Both the position numbers and the translations under genes were made by a program. Source: Alphaproteobacteria bacterium (lineage in GTDB: Bacteria > Pseudomonadota > Alphaproteobacteria > SMXS01). From it: a stretch of DNA of 64,000 nt. Under the pieces are notes generated by a model. That model worked only from the letters and a program-made list of their open reading frames with translations. It was not told the DNA's origin and searched no databases. The stretch is taken from the NCBI GenBank assembly GCA_028284945.1, contig JANQQJ010000042.1, positions 29,000 through 92,999 on the forward strand. Direction: 5' to 3'. This document shows, piece by piece, positions 20,438 to 28,938 of this stretch. The first letter of the stretch is position 1, and each line of letters opens with the position of its first letter.

Positions 20438-20893
20438 TTAGTTCGTCTTGGGTATGGGGCCCACAGACAACGGCTTGCCATTGGACCAGGCAATGGCCTC
20501 GTAACAGACCTCCCACCCCGACCCGTCGCACCACAGGCCATCGCGGGCCAGCAACAGGATGTCATAGGAGTCCCAGTCGATAATCCGCCAGCCGGTGGCC
20601 TGCCAGGACGTGACGGTCCCCTCCACCACGACATTGAGCATGCAGCCGCCCGACCCACAATACAACGAAGCCGCGCTCGAGCACTTAAAGCCACTCTCAT
20701 CAATCACTTCGACCGCAAGATTGCCGGTCTGACTGCGCAGGGTAACGGCATGCACCGCATCACCAACATCAAACACGCCGTTCTCGAAGGACGCGCAATC
20801 AGCTGCGGCTGCGTCAAGCAGCGTTTGGGCCTCCGGCGAGACCGCCCAGGCAGGGGCACTCCACAAGACCAGCACGATCAGAAGACATCTCAT
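20438..20893 (-). CDS. Small secreted cysteine-containing protein of unknown function
   Basis: 151 residues from ATG 20893; a TTG at 20914 in the same frame is possible but less likely. The N-terminus is a compact signal peptide (RCLLIVLVLWSAPAWA, cut near Ala). The mature part has seven Cys, including a CSSAASLYCGSGGC cluster, suggesting periplasmic disulfides. No family was recognised with certainty, although similar short periplasmic proteins occur in alphaproteobacteria. It is intact although insertion-sequence debris lies on both sides. Confidence 0.65.
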   Translation of the reverse strand: MRCLLIVLVLWSAPAWAVSPEAQTLLDAAAADCASFENGVFDVGDAVHAVTLRSQTGNLAVEVIDESGFKCSSAASLYCGSGGCMLNVVVEGTVTSWQATGWRIIDWDSYDILLLARDGLWCDGSGWEVCYEAIAWSNGKPLSVGPIPKTN

Positions 20894-21044
20894 ATCAAAA
20901 CTCCGCTCTAACAATCAAAATAGGGTGACCTGATCCGATAAGGGGATCCAGGGATTAATTTAGAGTCGGGCGTTGCACGCGCCGCAGGAGGCAGCTGACT
21001 TTTGCCACTTGAAAGCAGTCGGATTTTGTGAGTTGGAGGTCTGC

Positions 21045-21139
21045 CGGGAGACCGACCACCCGAAGGCAATCAGAGTTGACCTGGGCTCCGAGTTCATCTC
21101 CCGCTATCTTGATCTGTTGGCTTGTCAGGAAGGTGTTCC
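21045..21139 (+). pseudogene. IS3-family OrfB internal remnant (DDE core)
   Basis: The plus-strand frame around 21060-21125 reads HPKAIRVDLGSEFISR followed by YLDLLA. This matches the conserved second-Asp block of IS3-family integrases (IxVDxGxEFxSR). The similarity stops on both sides. It is the third transposase scrap within 1 kb. Confidence 0.55.
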
Positions 21140-21173
21140 GCCGTTCGTGCGCGGATCGCTCGACCTACTGGAC

Positions 21174-21569
21174 CTAGATAAAGATCACATCAAGCGATTT
21201 GGATTTGGTGTGCACGGGTGACGTCCCGGCCGGATACCGGTCGAAAACACTTCGGTCGTGGTCCATGCCGCTGATCTGCTCCATGACCATGGACTCAGTG
21301 CAGCAATCCAGCATGCGCATCTGGGTATCAATGAACCAGTCCGTTGCGCGCATTCTGTCCAGATATTCCTCAGATTTCCAACAGGCGATCGCGACCCATT
21401 GATTGGGGTCTCTTGACCAACCCTGGAACGCGAAGTGACAGCCTTCATCGTACCATTCCTCTGCATGTGTACACAGTTCTTCCAGCGCCGTCAGGAACTC
21501 GTCCCGGCGTGCCGGGTCAACATTGAAGCGGGAGATGAACACATTCGGCTTTCGAATCCACTTCGACAT
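21174..21569 (-). CDS. Antibiotic-biosynthesis-monooxygenase-like (ABM) protein
   Basis: 131 residues from ATG 21569, chosen because the preceding AAAGG ribosome binding sequence fits and the upstream extension has no domain character. The sequence has the ABM/dimeric alpha-beta-barrel look: FISRFNVDPARRDEFLTALEEL, a FQGWSRDPNQWVAIACWKS strand pair, and a LDRMRATDW helix. Members oxidise or isomerise small aromatic compounds, often without cofactor, or are only binding proteins. It is divergent from the SnoaL-like gene at 21745, and the two share a promoter region with tandem 20-bp repeats. A role in the neighbouring oxygenase pathway is likely but inferred. Confidence 0.65.
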   Translation of the reverse strand: MSKWIRKPNVFISRFNVDPARRDEFLTALEELCTHAEEWYDEGCHFAFQGWSRDPNQWVAIACWKSEEYLDRMRATDWFIDTQMRMLDCCTESMVMEQISGMDHDRSVFDRYPAGTSPVHTKSKSLDVIFI

Positions 21570-21680
21570 CAGTCTGGCCTTTCTTGCTGATGGGTGCCTC
21601 GCGGGCGACCTGCTGTTAGCTTTGAGGTGCCCCGGATGCCGTGCTCTCAAACAATTTTGCTGCATTGGCGAATTTGAACT

Positions 21681-21720
21681 AGTAAGGAACCATATCTAAT
21701 AGTAAGGTTCCATACCTAAC
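21681..21720. promoter_or_regulatory. Two tandem 20-bp operator-like repeats
   Basis: AGTAAGGAACCATATCTAAT (21681-21700) is followed directly by AGTAAGGTTCCATACCTAAC (21701-21720). The two match at 16 of 20 positions. Together they also contain an inverted pair GGAACC/GGTTCC. They lie between the divergent ABM (start 21569) and SnoaL-like (start 21745) genes, so they could control both. The MarR protein encoded at 26861 in the same cluster is a candidate binder. Confidence 0.6.
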
Positions 21721-21744
21721 TGAGTCAAGCGGGAGACGGGCGAG

Positions 21745-22152
21745 ATGTCCGAGAGCGAGGGAAAAAGAACGGTAAGGGCGTTTATCGATGCGCTGTCGCG
21801 TGGGGATGTGGCGGCGATGAACGAGGTCATCACGGAAGACATTGTGGCCGAAGCCAAGGGCACCTCCGTGCTGTCAACGACTCGCGGGCACGCTGAAACC
21901 TTGGAAGCCGTCGCCGGCCTGAAGGCGAGCACCAGGAACGGCATTGCCTTCGATATCGTCAGCTTGACGGAGGAAGGCGACCGGGTCGTCTGCGAGACTA
22001 AGGGGTCGTCCGAGCTCGTGACCGGCGCGCCCTACAACAACGAATACGTCTTCATCTTCACCTTGCGCGAGGGGCGGGTGTGCGGCATCCGTGAGTATTT
22101 CGACACCAAACTTGTCGATGAAACCATGGGGCCGATGCTGGCCGCTCAATAG
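21745..22152 (+). CDS. SnoaL-like / NTF2-fold protein
   Basis: 135 residues with the SnoaL-like pattern: an N-terminal helix VRAFIDALSRGDVAAMNEVI, a central VVCETKGSSELVTGAPYNNEYVF strand pair, and an IREYFDTKLV ending. NTF2-fold proteins of this size act as isomerases, cyclases or dehydratases on polyketide and steroid-like substrates, or merely bind. It is the first gene of a same-strand series, 13 bases before a short-chain dehydrogenase. Ring-hydroxylating beta subunits share this fold, but the sequence lacks their usual length (~160-180) and I prefer SnoaL. Confidence 0.72.
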   Translation: MSESEGKRTVRAFIDALSRGDVAAMNEVITEDIVAEAKGTSVLSTTRGHAETLEAVAGLKASTRNGIAFDIVSLTEEGDRVVCETKGSSELVTGAPYNNEYVFIFTLREGRVCGIREYFDTKLVDETMGPMLAAQ

Positions 22153-22165
22153 GGGAGATAAGGAC

Positions 22166-22909
22166 ATGGCAAAGACACTTGAGGGAAAATCCGTTGTCAT
22201 CACCGGCGGGGCCATGGGCATTGGCCGGGCGGTGGCGCATGCCGCGGCTGAGCAAGGCGCAAATATCACGATCCTGGACGTCAACGAAACAGACGGATCG
22301 GCTACGGCAAACGAGGTCGGCGGTCGTTTCCTAAAGCTGGATGTGACCGATCCGGAGGCCTGGGCATCCGTTGCAGAGGAGCTTGGCGAGCCCGACTATG
22401 TCCACCTGAATGCCGGTGTTATGACGACGCCTGCGTCCGCGCCGCTGGAACCGGGCAATATCCTCACCGTCGATCTGGCGAACTACCGCCGGATCATGGC
22501 CATCAACGTCGATGGCGTCGTCTATGGCCTTCGCGCCCTGGCGCCCAGGATGCAGGCAAAGGGCGGGGTCATTACGGTCACGGCATCGATCGCCGGTTTC
22601 CTGGCGATCCCGTTCGACCCGGCCTACGCCATGTCAAAGCACGCCATGATCGGTCTGGTCCGCAGCATGGGCGAGGTCTGGGCCGACACGAACTTGACGA
22701 TCAATGCGATCTGCCCGGGCATGGTCGACACCGCTATCGTCCCGGACGGGTTGGATTCTTCTGCGGCGATGCCGCCCGCCGTCATGGCCGCCGAGGTGAT
22801 CGACCTTTTCCTGAACGGCGCCAACGGTGAGACCCGCGTCAAGCTGGCCGATGCCTTGCCCGGCCAGGCGATCCCGGCACCCGATCTGGGTGCCGACCTG
22901 GGAGACTGA
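22166..22909 (+). CDS. Short-chain dehydrogenase/reductase (SDR)
   Basis: 247 residues from ATG 22166, with GGGGAGATAAGGAC as ribosome binding region; an upstream in-frame extension has no SDR character. Cofactor motif TGGAMGIG at residues 13-20, LNAGV in place of NNAG, and active-site YAMSK. The enzyme would oxidise or reduce a hydroxyl/keto group with NAD(P). It lies between the SnoaL-like and Rieske oxygenase genes, so a cis-diol or alcohol product of the oxygenase is a reasonable substrate. The next gene starts 2 bases after its stop, pointing to tight operon coupling. Confidence 0.88.
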   Translation: MAKTLEGKSVVITGGAMGIGRAVAHAAAEQGANITILDVNETDGSATANEVGGRFLKLDVTDPEAWASVAEELGEPDYVHLNAGVMTTPASAPLEPGNILTVDLANYRRIMAINVDGVVYGLRALAPRMQAKGGVITVTASIAGFLAIPFDPAYAMSKHAMIGLVRSMGEVWADTNLTINAICPGMVDTAIVPDGLDSSAAMPPAVMAAEVIDLFLNGANGETRVKLADALPGQAIPAPDLGADLGD

Positions 22910-22911
22910 CC

Positions 22912-24303
22912 ATGAACAAGATGACGCTCAATCCGGGCGAGGCGCGCAGCGCCGGCGACAGCGCCGCAGAAATCTTTGAAGCGGACGGCGACAATCCGCC
23001 GGCCTTTGTCGCCGACGAGTCCTATGAATTTCTCGGCGATGAGGTCCTTCCGGCCGAGCGCTGGACGAGCCGTGCCTTCCACGATCTCGAAATCGAGCAC
23101 ATGTGGAAGAAGGTCTGGCAGATGGCCTGCCGCGAGGAGCAGATCCCCGAGGTCGGCGACCATATCGTTTATGAGATCGGCGACTATTCCTTCATCGTCA
23201 TGCGGTCCGGCGAAGACGAGATCAAGGCGTTCAAGAATGCCTGCTTGCATCGCGGCACCCAGCTTCGGCCCACCGGCAGCGAGGGTCATCTGGAACAGAT
23301 CAGATGCCCCTTCCATGGCTGGACGTGGAATGTCAGCGGCTCCCTGAAGGAAATCCCCTGCCGCTGGGATTTCCCGCATGTGAAGGATGAGGCCTACAGC
23401 CTGCCGGAAGTGAAGGTGGGGACCTGGGATGGGTTCGTGTTCATCAACATGGACCCGGACTGCGAAAGCCTGGAGGACTATCTCGGCATCCTGCCCGACC
23501 ACTTCCAGCGCTGGCCGAACAAAGACCGGTTCATGACCGCCAATGTGCGCAAACCCCTGAACTGCAACTGGAAAGTGGCGCTTGAGGCGTTCCTGGAGGC
23601 CTATCATGTGGTCGAAACGCACCCCCAGGCCATTCCGTTTACCGGGGATTCGAACACCAAATACGATCTGTGGGGCGACAAGATCAGCCGCTTGCTAACC
23701 CCGTCTGGCGTGCCCAGCCCGCATATGGAAACGCCGCCCTCCCAGGATGAGCTGAACGAGATGCTGATGTACGGCGCAGGCACGGAGGCACGTGCCGAAG
23801 TCGCACCGCTGGAACCCGGCGAAACCCCGCGAAGCAGGCTTTCAGCAGCGCTGAAGCAGGCGATGAAAGACGGTTTTGGCGCCGATCTTTCACACCTCAG
23901 CATCACCGAGATTGTGGATTCCACCGAGTACTTCCTGTTCCCTAATTTCTGCCCATGGCTGACCCCGGCGCTTCCATTGGTCTACCGGTTTCTGCCCAAA
24001 GGCAACGACCCCGACTGGTGCTGGATGGATGTGATGCTGCTGCATCCGGTGCCGGACAATGGCCCCCGGCCGGACCCCGCACCGTTCCGCGAGCTTGCCG
24101 CTGACGAGCCGTTTACGGATGCACCGGAGCTCAATCTGATCTCGCCGGTGTTCGAGCAGGATGTTTCCAACATGCCGTGGATTCAGAAGGGGCTGAAGGC
24201 GACAGAGCGCGGTGTGACCTTGGGCAATTACCAGGAAGCGCGCATCCGTCAGTTTCATCAAACCCTCGACAAGTATCTGGAGCGCGGAGCAGCCGGGGCA
24301 TGA
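22912..24303 (+). CDS. Rieske non-heme iron oxygenase, alpha subunit
   Basis: 463 residues. The Rieske cluster ligands are Cys111-x-His113 and Cys132-xx-His135 (CLHRG, CPFHGW). The mononuclear iron site is visible as Glu229-x-x-His232-x4-His237 (EAYHVVETHPQ), with the Asp ligand in a later EQDVSN segment. These enzymes hydroxylate or demethylate aromatic, terpenoid or carnitine-like substrates with O2. No beta subunit, ferredoxin or reductase is encoded nearby, so electrons must come from proteins elsewhere, as in other alpha-only systems. It overlaps the next gene by an ATGA, so translation is coupled. Confidence 0.92.
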   Translation: MNKMTLNPGEARSAGDSAAEIFEADGDNPPAFVADESYEFLGDEVLPAERWTSRAFHDLEIEHMWKKVWQMACREEQIPEVGDHIVYEIGDYSFIVMRSGEDEIKAFKNACLHRGTQLRPTGSEGHLEQIRCPFHGWTWNVSGSLKEIPCRWDFPHVKDEAYSLPEVKVGTWDGFVFINMDPDCESLEDYLGILPDHFQRWPNKDRFMTANVRKPLNCNWKVALEAFLEAYHVVETHPQAIPFTGDSNTKYDLWGDKISRLLTPSGVPSPHMETPPSQDELNEMLMYGAGTEARAEVAPLEPGETPRSRLSAALKQAMKDGFGADLSHLSITEIVDSTEYFLFPNFCPWLTPALPLVYRFLPKGNDPDWCWMDVMLLHPVPDNGPRPDPAPFRELAADEPFTDAPELNLISPVFEQDVSNMPWIQKGLKATERGVTLGNYQEARIRQFHQTLDKYLERGAAGA

Positions 24304-25778
24304 CGGCCATCAACCCCAATACCCCGGTTCTCGTGGGCGTCGGGCTCGTGATGCAGCACGAGGATGATCCTCTGAAGGCCAAGGAGCCAATCGCGCTGAT
24401 GATCGACGCCGCCAAGGCCGCGGGTGCCGATGCCGGGAGCGCAGAGGCGCTCACGGGCGTGGAGCGCATCCTGGTGCCGGTTGGCCGGTGGCGGTACCGC
24501 AATCCCGGCAAACTGATCGGCGACGCCATCGGCGCACCGGACGCGACCTCGATCAGTGCGCTGCCCGGGGTGTCCCAACAGACGATCATCAGCGACGCCT
24601 GTACCCAGATTGCCCAAGGTGAAATCACCAAAGCACTGGTCGTCGGTGGCGAGGCGGGGCATCGCCTGCTGCGGGCGCGGATCGAGGGCGTGAAGGTCGA
24701 AGATACGGAAAGTACCGACCTTGCCGACATCGTGCTTAAGCCTCACGAAGAAATGCTGCCCGACTATGAGAAGAACACCGGGCTGGGGCAGATGCCGGTC
24801 GGCTATTACGCGATCATCGACAGCGCGCTGCGCCACGAGCGTGGCCGCGGCGTCGACGAACACCGCGACTATCTGGCGTCGCTTTACAGCCGCTTCAGTG
24901 ATGTGGCCGCGAACAACCCGCAAGCGTGGAGTCGCCAGCATGTCGATTCGGATTTCATCCGCGAGCACAGCGGCAAGAACAGCATGCTCGCCTTCCCCTA
25001 TACTAAGCTCCACAATTCCCAGTGGAACATCGACCAGGGATCGGCGTTGCTGTTCTGCTCTGCTGGCGAAGCCGAGCGCTTAGGCGTTCCGCGGGAGAAC
25101 TGGGTGTTCCCGCAGGTCTTCACCGAAGCCAACCACATGGTGAACCTCACGGCCCGCAATCAACTGCACAGGTGTTTGGGCGCCGAGGCGGCGGGCAGGG
25201 CAGCCTTCGAGGCGGCGAGCAAGACGCCGGAAGACCTCGATTTCCTGGAGCTCTATTCGTGCTTTCCTGTCGCGGTCGAAGCCTATGCCCGAGAAGCCGG
25301 AATCCCCGAGGGCATTGACTGGAGCTTTACGGGTGCGATGCCGTTCGCCGGCGGGCCGTTCAACAGCTTCGTGCTGCATACGACTGCGCAGCTGGCCGAA
25401 CACATCAGAAGCAAGCCCGGCAGCCTGGGGATGGTGACCACCGTCTCCGGCGTGCTGACCAAGCAGGGATTTGCGCTGTGGGGCGCGGACCCGAACCCCA
25501 ACGGCTATCAGTTCATTGATGTGACGCCCCAGGTCGAGGCCGTAGCGAACCCGAAAGAGGTCGTGCCCGACTATGGTGGGCCGGCAACCATCGCCGGCTA
25601 CACGGTGATGTATGAGCGCAAGGAGCCGCACCGCGGCGTCGCCGTGGTCGACCTGCCCGATGGCCGTCGCAGCATTGCCTATACCGACGACGAACAGGTG
25701 ATGAGCACCATGGAGCGTGAAGAATTCTGTGGCCGTGACGTCACCGTCGCCCACGGCCGTTTCGCGCTGGCGCGTTGA
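24300..25778 (+). CDS. Thiolase-like protein type 1 (acetyl-CoA acetyltransferase family)
   Basis: 492 residues from the ATG that overlaps the oxygenase stop. The thiolase fold is recognisable (NTPVLVGVG start, SDACTQ with Cys101, EAAGRAAFEAA). However, the usual catalytic His motifs are altered: YSCFPVAVEAY stands where HDxF is expected, and KQGFALWG where GHPxGxTG is expected. The last ~85 residues are an extra domain (GYTVMYERKEPHRGVAVV, then DGRR and ATEF-type strands), as in the type 1 thiolase-like proteins. The altered residues make classical thiolysis doubtful; a CoA-ester binding or divergent Claisen activity is possible. It precedes a split MaoC dehydratase, which fits an acyl-CoA pathway. 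Confidence 0.78.
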   Translation: MTAINPNTPVLVGVGLVMQHEDDPLKAKEPIALMIDAAKAAGADAGSAEALTGVERILVPVGRWRYRNPGKLIGDAIGAPDATSISALPGVSQQTIISDACTQIAQGEITKALVVGGEAGHRLLRARIEGVKVEDTESTDLADIVLKPHEEMLPDYEKNTGLGQMPVGYYAIIDSALRHERGRGVDEHRDYLASLYSRFSDVAANNPQAWSRQHVDSDFIREHSGKNSMLAFPYTKLHNSQWNIDQGSALLFCSAGEAERLGVPRENWVFPQVFTEANHMVNLTARNQLHRCLGAEAAGRAAFEAASKTPEDLDFLELYSCFPVAVEAYAREAGIPEGIDWSFTGAMPFAGGPFNSFVLHTTAQLAEHIRSKPGSLGMVTTVSGVLTKQGFALWGADPNPNGYQFIDVTPQVEAVANPKEVVPDYGGPATIAGYTVMYERKEPHRGVAVVDLPDGRRSIAYTDDEQVMSTMEREEFCGRDVTVAHGRFALAR

Positions 25779-25790
25779 AAGGAAAACCAA

Positions 25791-26390
25791 GTGACCATGC
25801 ATCCCGACGACTTTGATCTGGACGCCATCCGCGAGGAATGGATCGGCAAGATCGTCTCCCGCAATCAGGGGCGGTTCCCGGTCGAATACGACCCGATCCG
25901 CCGCCACTGCCATATGACGGGCGACAGCAATCCGCTATTCACAGACCCAGTGTTTGCGAAAGAAGAGGGGCCTTATGGCGAGGTGATCGTGCCGCCGTCA
26001 TTGCTGCCGATCTACTTCTCCTCCAAGGGCCCCTGGCCAAAGGCGCCGAAGCCCAAGAGTGATGGTGAAAAGAAGAAGTCGAAGCGGCCCTTCTTTACCC
26101 TGGGCGTGCCGACCCCCGGCGACCGCGGCATCAATATGGGCACCGAGTGGGAGTATTTCGCCCCGATCCGCATTGGCGATCGTCTGCGCTCGGAGCAGGC
26201 GATCACCGACATCTTCATGAAACCGATCAAGCTGGACAACAAGGCGGTCTGGATCGTCTCGGAAATGTCTTTCATCAATCAGGACGACACGCGCGTCGCC
26301 GTCTGGCGCAATACGACGCTGGTCCACCGCTCGCCCAAGCAGATCGCCGCCGATGAAGAACAGTTCGCCAAGGGGAGTGAAGCGGCATGA
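25791..26390 (+). CDS. MaoC-like hot-dog protein, non-catalytic half
   Basis: 199 residues from GTG 25791 (AAGGAAAA eight bases upstream); ATG 25797 is the alternative. The hot-dog helix segment HCHMTGDSNPLFTDPVFAKE contains GDSNP without the hydratase His. This is typical of the N-terminal, non-catalytic half of FAS1-type/MaoC dehydratases. Such halves pair with a catalytic partner, here the next gene, which overlaps by ATGA. Together they would hydrate an enoyl-CoA or dehydrate a 3-hydroxyacyl-CoA. The charged linker PKSDGEKKKSKR is an insertion in this copy. Confidence 0.75.
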   Translation: MTMHPDDFDLDAIREEWIGKIVSRNQGRFPVEYDPIRRHCHMTGDSNPLFTDPVFAKEEGPYGEVIVPPSLLPIYFSSKGPWPKAPKPKSDGEKKKSKRPFFTLGVPTPGDRGINMGTEWEYFAPIRIGDRLRSEQAITDIFMKPIKLDNKAVWIVSEMSFINQDDTRVAVWRNTTLVHRSPKQIAADEEQFAKGSEAA

Positions 26391-26842
26391 GCGCTGAACT
26401 GGATTACAAAGCCGTTCGCTATTGGGACGACGTTGATGTCGATGACCCGCTCCCCGGTTTTTCCATGCCGCTGGACTGGACGACAATGGCGCTTCAGGTG
26501 CACGGCTCCCAGGACTGGAGCCGCATTCACCACGACCCCGACTACGCCCGTGACAGCGGCCACGATGACATCTTCTACAACACAGGCTGGACCGCGGGCA
26601 TGTTGGGCCGGGCGCTGACCGATTGGGCTGGTCTAGAAGGCTGGGTCTGCAAGCTCTCGTTCCAGATGCGCGGCATGAACATGAACGGCGACACGGTCTC
26701 ATCCAAAGGCGTCGTGACCGACAAATATGTCGATGATGACGGCCAGCATCTTGTGGCCGTTGATGTCTGGTTGGAGAACGAGCGGGTCGGTAAGACCACA
26801 CCGGCCAAAGCCGTCATCCGCCTGCCCGCCAGGACCGCCTAG
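26387..26842 (+). CDS. MaoC-like dehydratase, catalytic half
   Basis: 151 residues. The hydratase-2 pair Asp43 and His48 is visible in SQDWSRIHHDPDYA, followed by the NTGWTAGMLGR helix. The start overlaps the stop of its partner half (ATGA), so the two subunits are made together. A second, homologous pair occurs at 32308-33173 in the TetR-controlled operon, suggesting parallel CoA pathways. Confidence 0.8.
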   Translation: MSAELDYKAVRYWDDVDVDDPLPGFSMPLDWTTMALQVHGSQDWSRIHHDPDYARDSGHDDIFYNTGWTAGMLGRALTDWAGLEGWVCKLSFQMRGMNMNGDTVSSKGVVTDKYVDDDGQHLVAVDVWLENERVGKTTPAKAVIRLPARTA

Positions 26843-26860
26843 AGGAGATACGGAAACCCC

Positions 26861-27367
26861 ATGCCCACGACGACCCGTAAGGACGAAGCAACAACACAGC
26901 CGGATGTCGATGTGATTCAGGGGAGTCCGCATCGGATCGCGTTTTACATCCATGATGTCTCGCGCATGCGCAAAACGCTGATAGACCAGATTCTGGGGCC
27001 ACACGGCATCACCCGGTCGCAGTGGTGGGTGTTGGCCAATCTGGCCCGGCATTCGGATCGCTCGATGTCGCAGGTTGAATTGGGGCGCGTGCTAGACATG
27101 AAAAAGGTCTCCGTCGGGGAATTGCTGACCCGGCTGGAGGCGTCAGGTTACATATCGCGGGAACCGTCACCCAAAGATGGGCGCGCGAAACTTGTTCAAC
27201 TGACGGACAAGGGCCGGGACGCGCTGCAGGCCATGACCGACCTCGCGCTGCCGACCAATGAGCGCATTCACGACGGCATCAGCGCGGCAGACTTGGAGAC
27301 CGCGACACGGGTGCTGCGCCAAATGAAGACCAATCTGCGCGCCATCTTTGACGAACAGGACGACTGA
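26861..27367 (+). CDS. MarR-family transcriptional regulator
   Basis: 168 residues with the MarR winged helix: GITRSQWWVLANLARH, SQVELGRVLDMKKVSVGELLTRLEASGYI and REPSPKDGRAKLVQLTDKG. The family represses catabolic or efflux genes until an aromatic or CoA-ester ligand binds. The gene sits inside the oxygenase cluster, 18 bases after the dehydratase, so it is probably autoregulated. The tandem repeats at 21681-21720 are candidate operators. Confidence 0.88.
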   Translation: MPTTTRKDEATTQPDVDVIQGSPHRIAFYIHDVSRMRKTLIDQILGPHGITRSQWWVLANLARHSDRSMSQVELGRVLDMKKVSVGELLTRLEASGYISREPSPKDGRAKLVQLTDKGRDALQAMTDLALPTNERIHDGISAADLETATRVLRQMKTNLRAIFDEQDD

Positions 27368-27379
27368 GAGGAGCGGACG

Positions 27380-28123
27380 ATGGACGCTGATCTTTCGATC
27401 TACAATGTGACGACAACGCTTGCTGCGATCGATGACCGCATGATCTGGATTCTGGCGCTGGGCGCGCTGTCACTGGTCTGCAACTTCATCTATTTCGGGA
27501 CGGCAATGCGGCTGGGCTTCAAGTATAAGATGTACACCATGCCGGTGGCGGGCACGCTGATCTTCCTGCCGCACGATTTTCATTATCTGCTGCAATGGGA
27601 AAAGTGGTTCGTCGTTTATGACCACTGGTTCATGCAGCTGTTCTTTGTCGGCCTTATCATCACCAACATCATGGAGTGGGTGTTCTTCTACCAGCTCCTC
27701 AAATGGGGCCGGCAGGAGCTGATGCCAAAGCTATCCCAGACTGCCTTTGTAGCCGTGATGCTGACGGCTTTGGTGGGCGCCTGTGTCATCTGGTACGGCG
27801 TGAAGACCGTTCTCGCCGACGAGCTTTGGTTCTTCAGTTTCGGCTGGACTATTTGGTTCTGTCTGCCCTTTGTCATCCCCATGATGTTGCGCCGCGGCTC
27901 GCGCATCGGTCAGTCGCCTGTCACGTGGTACGCCTTTATCGGCATGGCGACGGCCTGGTGGATCGCCGTCTATCCGCTCGACCCGTTCTTCCAGTCCTTT
28001 GCGTGGCTGGGTTTGGGCGCGGTCATCATCCTCTGGGCGGTCGCGAACATCTTTGTTATTCGCCACTTCGATGCGCAGGAACCAGCATCCTCGCCAACAG
28101 CCCGTCAACCTGTGGCCGCCTAG
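27380..28123 (+). CDS. Polytopic inner-membrane protein, about seven helices
   Basis: 247 residues with about seven hydrophobic segments (residues ~22-42, 50-65, 80-100, 118-137, 148-165, 178-195, 205-225). Loops carry acidic and aromatic residues, such as FLPHDFHYLL, QWEKWF and NIMEWVFF. Size and topology resemble the small transmembrane terpene cyclases of the Pyr4 type, but no diagnostic signature could be confirmed by eye, so this is a suggestion only. It lies between the MarR gene (12 bases) and an enoyl-CoA hydratase (19 bases) within the oxygenase operon. A membrane enzyme acting on a hydrophobic pathway intermediate, or a transporter accessory, are both possible. Confidence 0.7.
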   Translation: MDADLSIYNVTTTLAAIDDRMIWILALGALSLVCNFIYFGTAMRLGFKYKMYTMPVAGTLIFLPHDFHYLLQWEKWFVVYDHWFMQLFFVGLIITNIMEWVFFYQLLKWGRQELMPKLSQTAFVAVMLTALVGACVIWYGVKTVLADELWFFSFGWTIWFCLPFVIPMMLRRGSRIGQSPVTWYAFIGMATAWWIAVYPLDPFFQSFAWLGLGAVIILWAVANIFVIRHFDAQEPASSPTARQPVAA

Positions 28124-28142
28124 CGGCAGAGAGAAGATCGCC

Positions 28143-28931
28143 ATGGATTACGCACACTACGAACACATCACATTCCAACGGGATGGCCGCGTTCTTACGG
28201 TGACGCTCAACCGGCCGGAAAAGCTCAATGCGGTCAATGAGCGGCTGCATTATGAGCTGGGCCAGGTGTTCTACGACGTCGGATTGGATGAAGAAGCAGA
28301 CGTCGTCATCCTGACCGGCGCAGGCAAGGCGTTCTGCGCTGGAGGTGATTTCTCGCTGATGGAACGCACTTCCGCGCGGAGCTCGAAGTACAGCGCCAGC
28401 AATATCGAAGGCAAACGCATCGTCTATTCGCTGGTGGAGCTGGAAAAACCGATCATCTGCCGCATGAATGGCGACGCGATTGGCCTGGGTGCCACTATTG
28501 CGCTGCTATGCGACATCATTGTTGCGGGCGAGGATGCGCGGATCGCCGATCCGCATGTGCGGGCGGGTCTCGTCGCCGGTGACGGCGGCGCGCTGATCTG
28601 GCCGCAACTGATCGGTTATGCACGGGCCAAGGAAATGCTCCTCCTCGGCACCCGACTTTCTGCAACCGAGGCGAAAGACGTCGGGCTGATCAACCGGGTC
28701 GTCTCCGCAGACAAGCTCGATGATGAAGTGAACGAGATCGCCGAGCATCTCGCGTCTGGTGCTGTCAAAGCGATCAGCTGGACCAAATCCATCGCCAATA
28801 TCGGTCTCAAGAAGCTCATGCACGACATCATGGATTCCGGCATGGCCTATGAGGCGCTGTCCATGCATGAGGATTTCCACAAGGAAACCGTTGCCGCCTT
28901 CCTCAACAAGGGCAAGGACGGGATCAAGTAG
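28143..28931 (+). CDS. Enoyl-CoA hydratase/isomerase family protein
   Basis: 262 residues from ATG 28143, preceded by GAGAAGATC. Crotonase marks are FQRDGRVLTVTLNRPEKLNAV, the oxyanion loop TGAGKAFCAGGDFS, and GDAIGLGATIALLCDIIVAGEDARIADPHV. The family adds water to, or isomerises, enoyl-CoA esters, and some members cleave ring-derived CoA esters. It is followed 7 bases later by the CoA-transferase gene. Confidence 0.87.
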   Translation: MDYAHYEHITFQRDGRVLTVTLNRPEKLNAVNERLHYELGQVFYDVGLDEEADVVILTGAGKAFCAGGDFSLMERTSARSSKYSASNIEGKRIVYSLVELEKPIICRMNGDAIGLGATIALLCDIIVAGEDARIADPHVRAGLVAGDGGALIWPQLIGYARAKEMLLLGTRLSATEAKDVGLINRVVSADKLDDEVNEIAEHLASGAVKAISWTKSIANIGLKKLMHDIMDSGMAYEALSMHEDFHKETVAAFLNKGKDGIK

Positions 28932-28938
28932 AGGCTTG

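Noticed and set aside
21745..22152. Beta subunit of the ring-hydroxylating oxygenase
   Set aside because: Same NTF2-like fold but shorter and without the beta-subunit motifs, so SnoaL-like is the better call.
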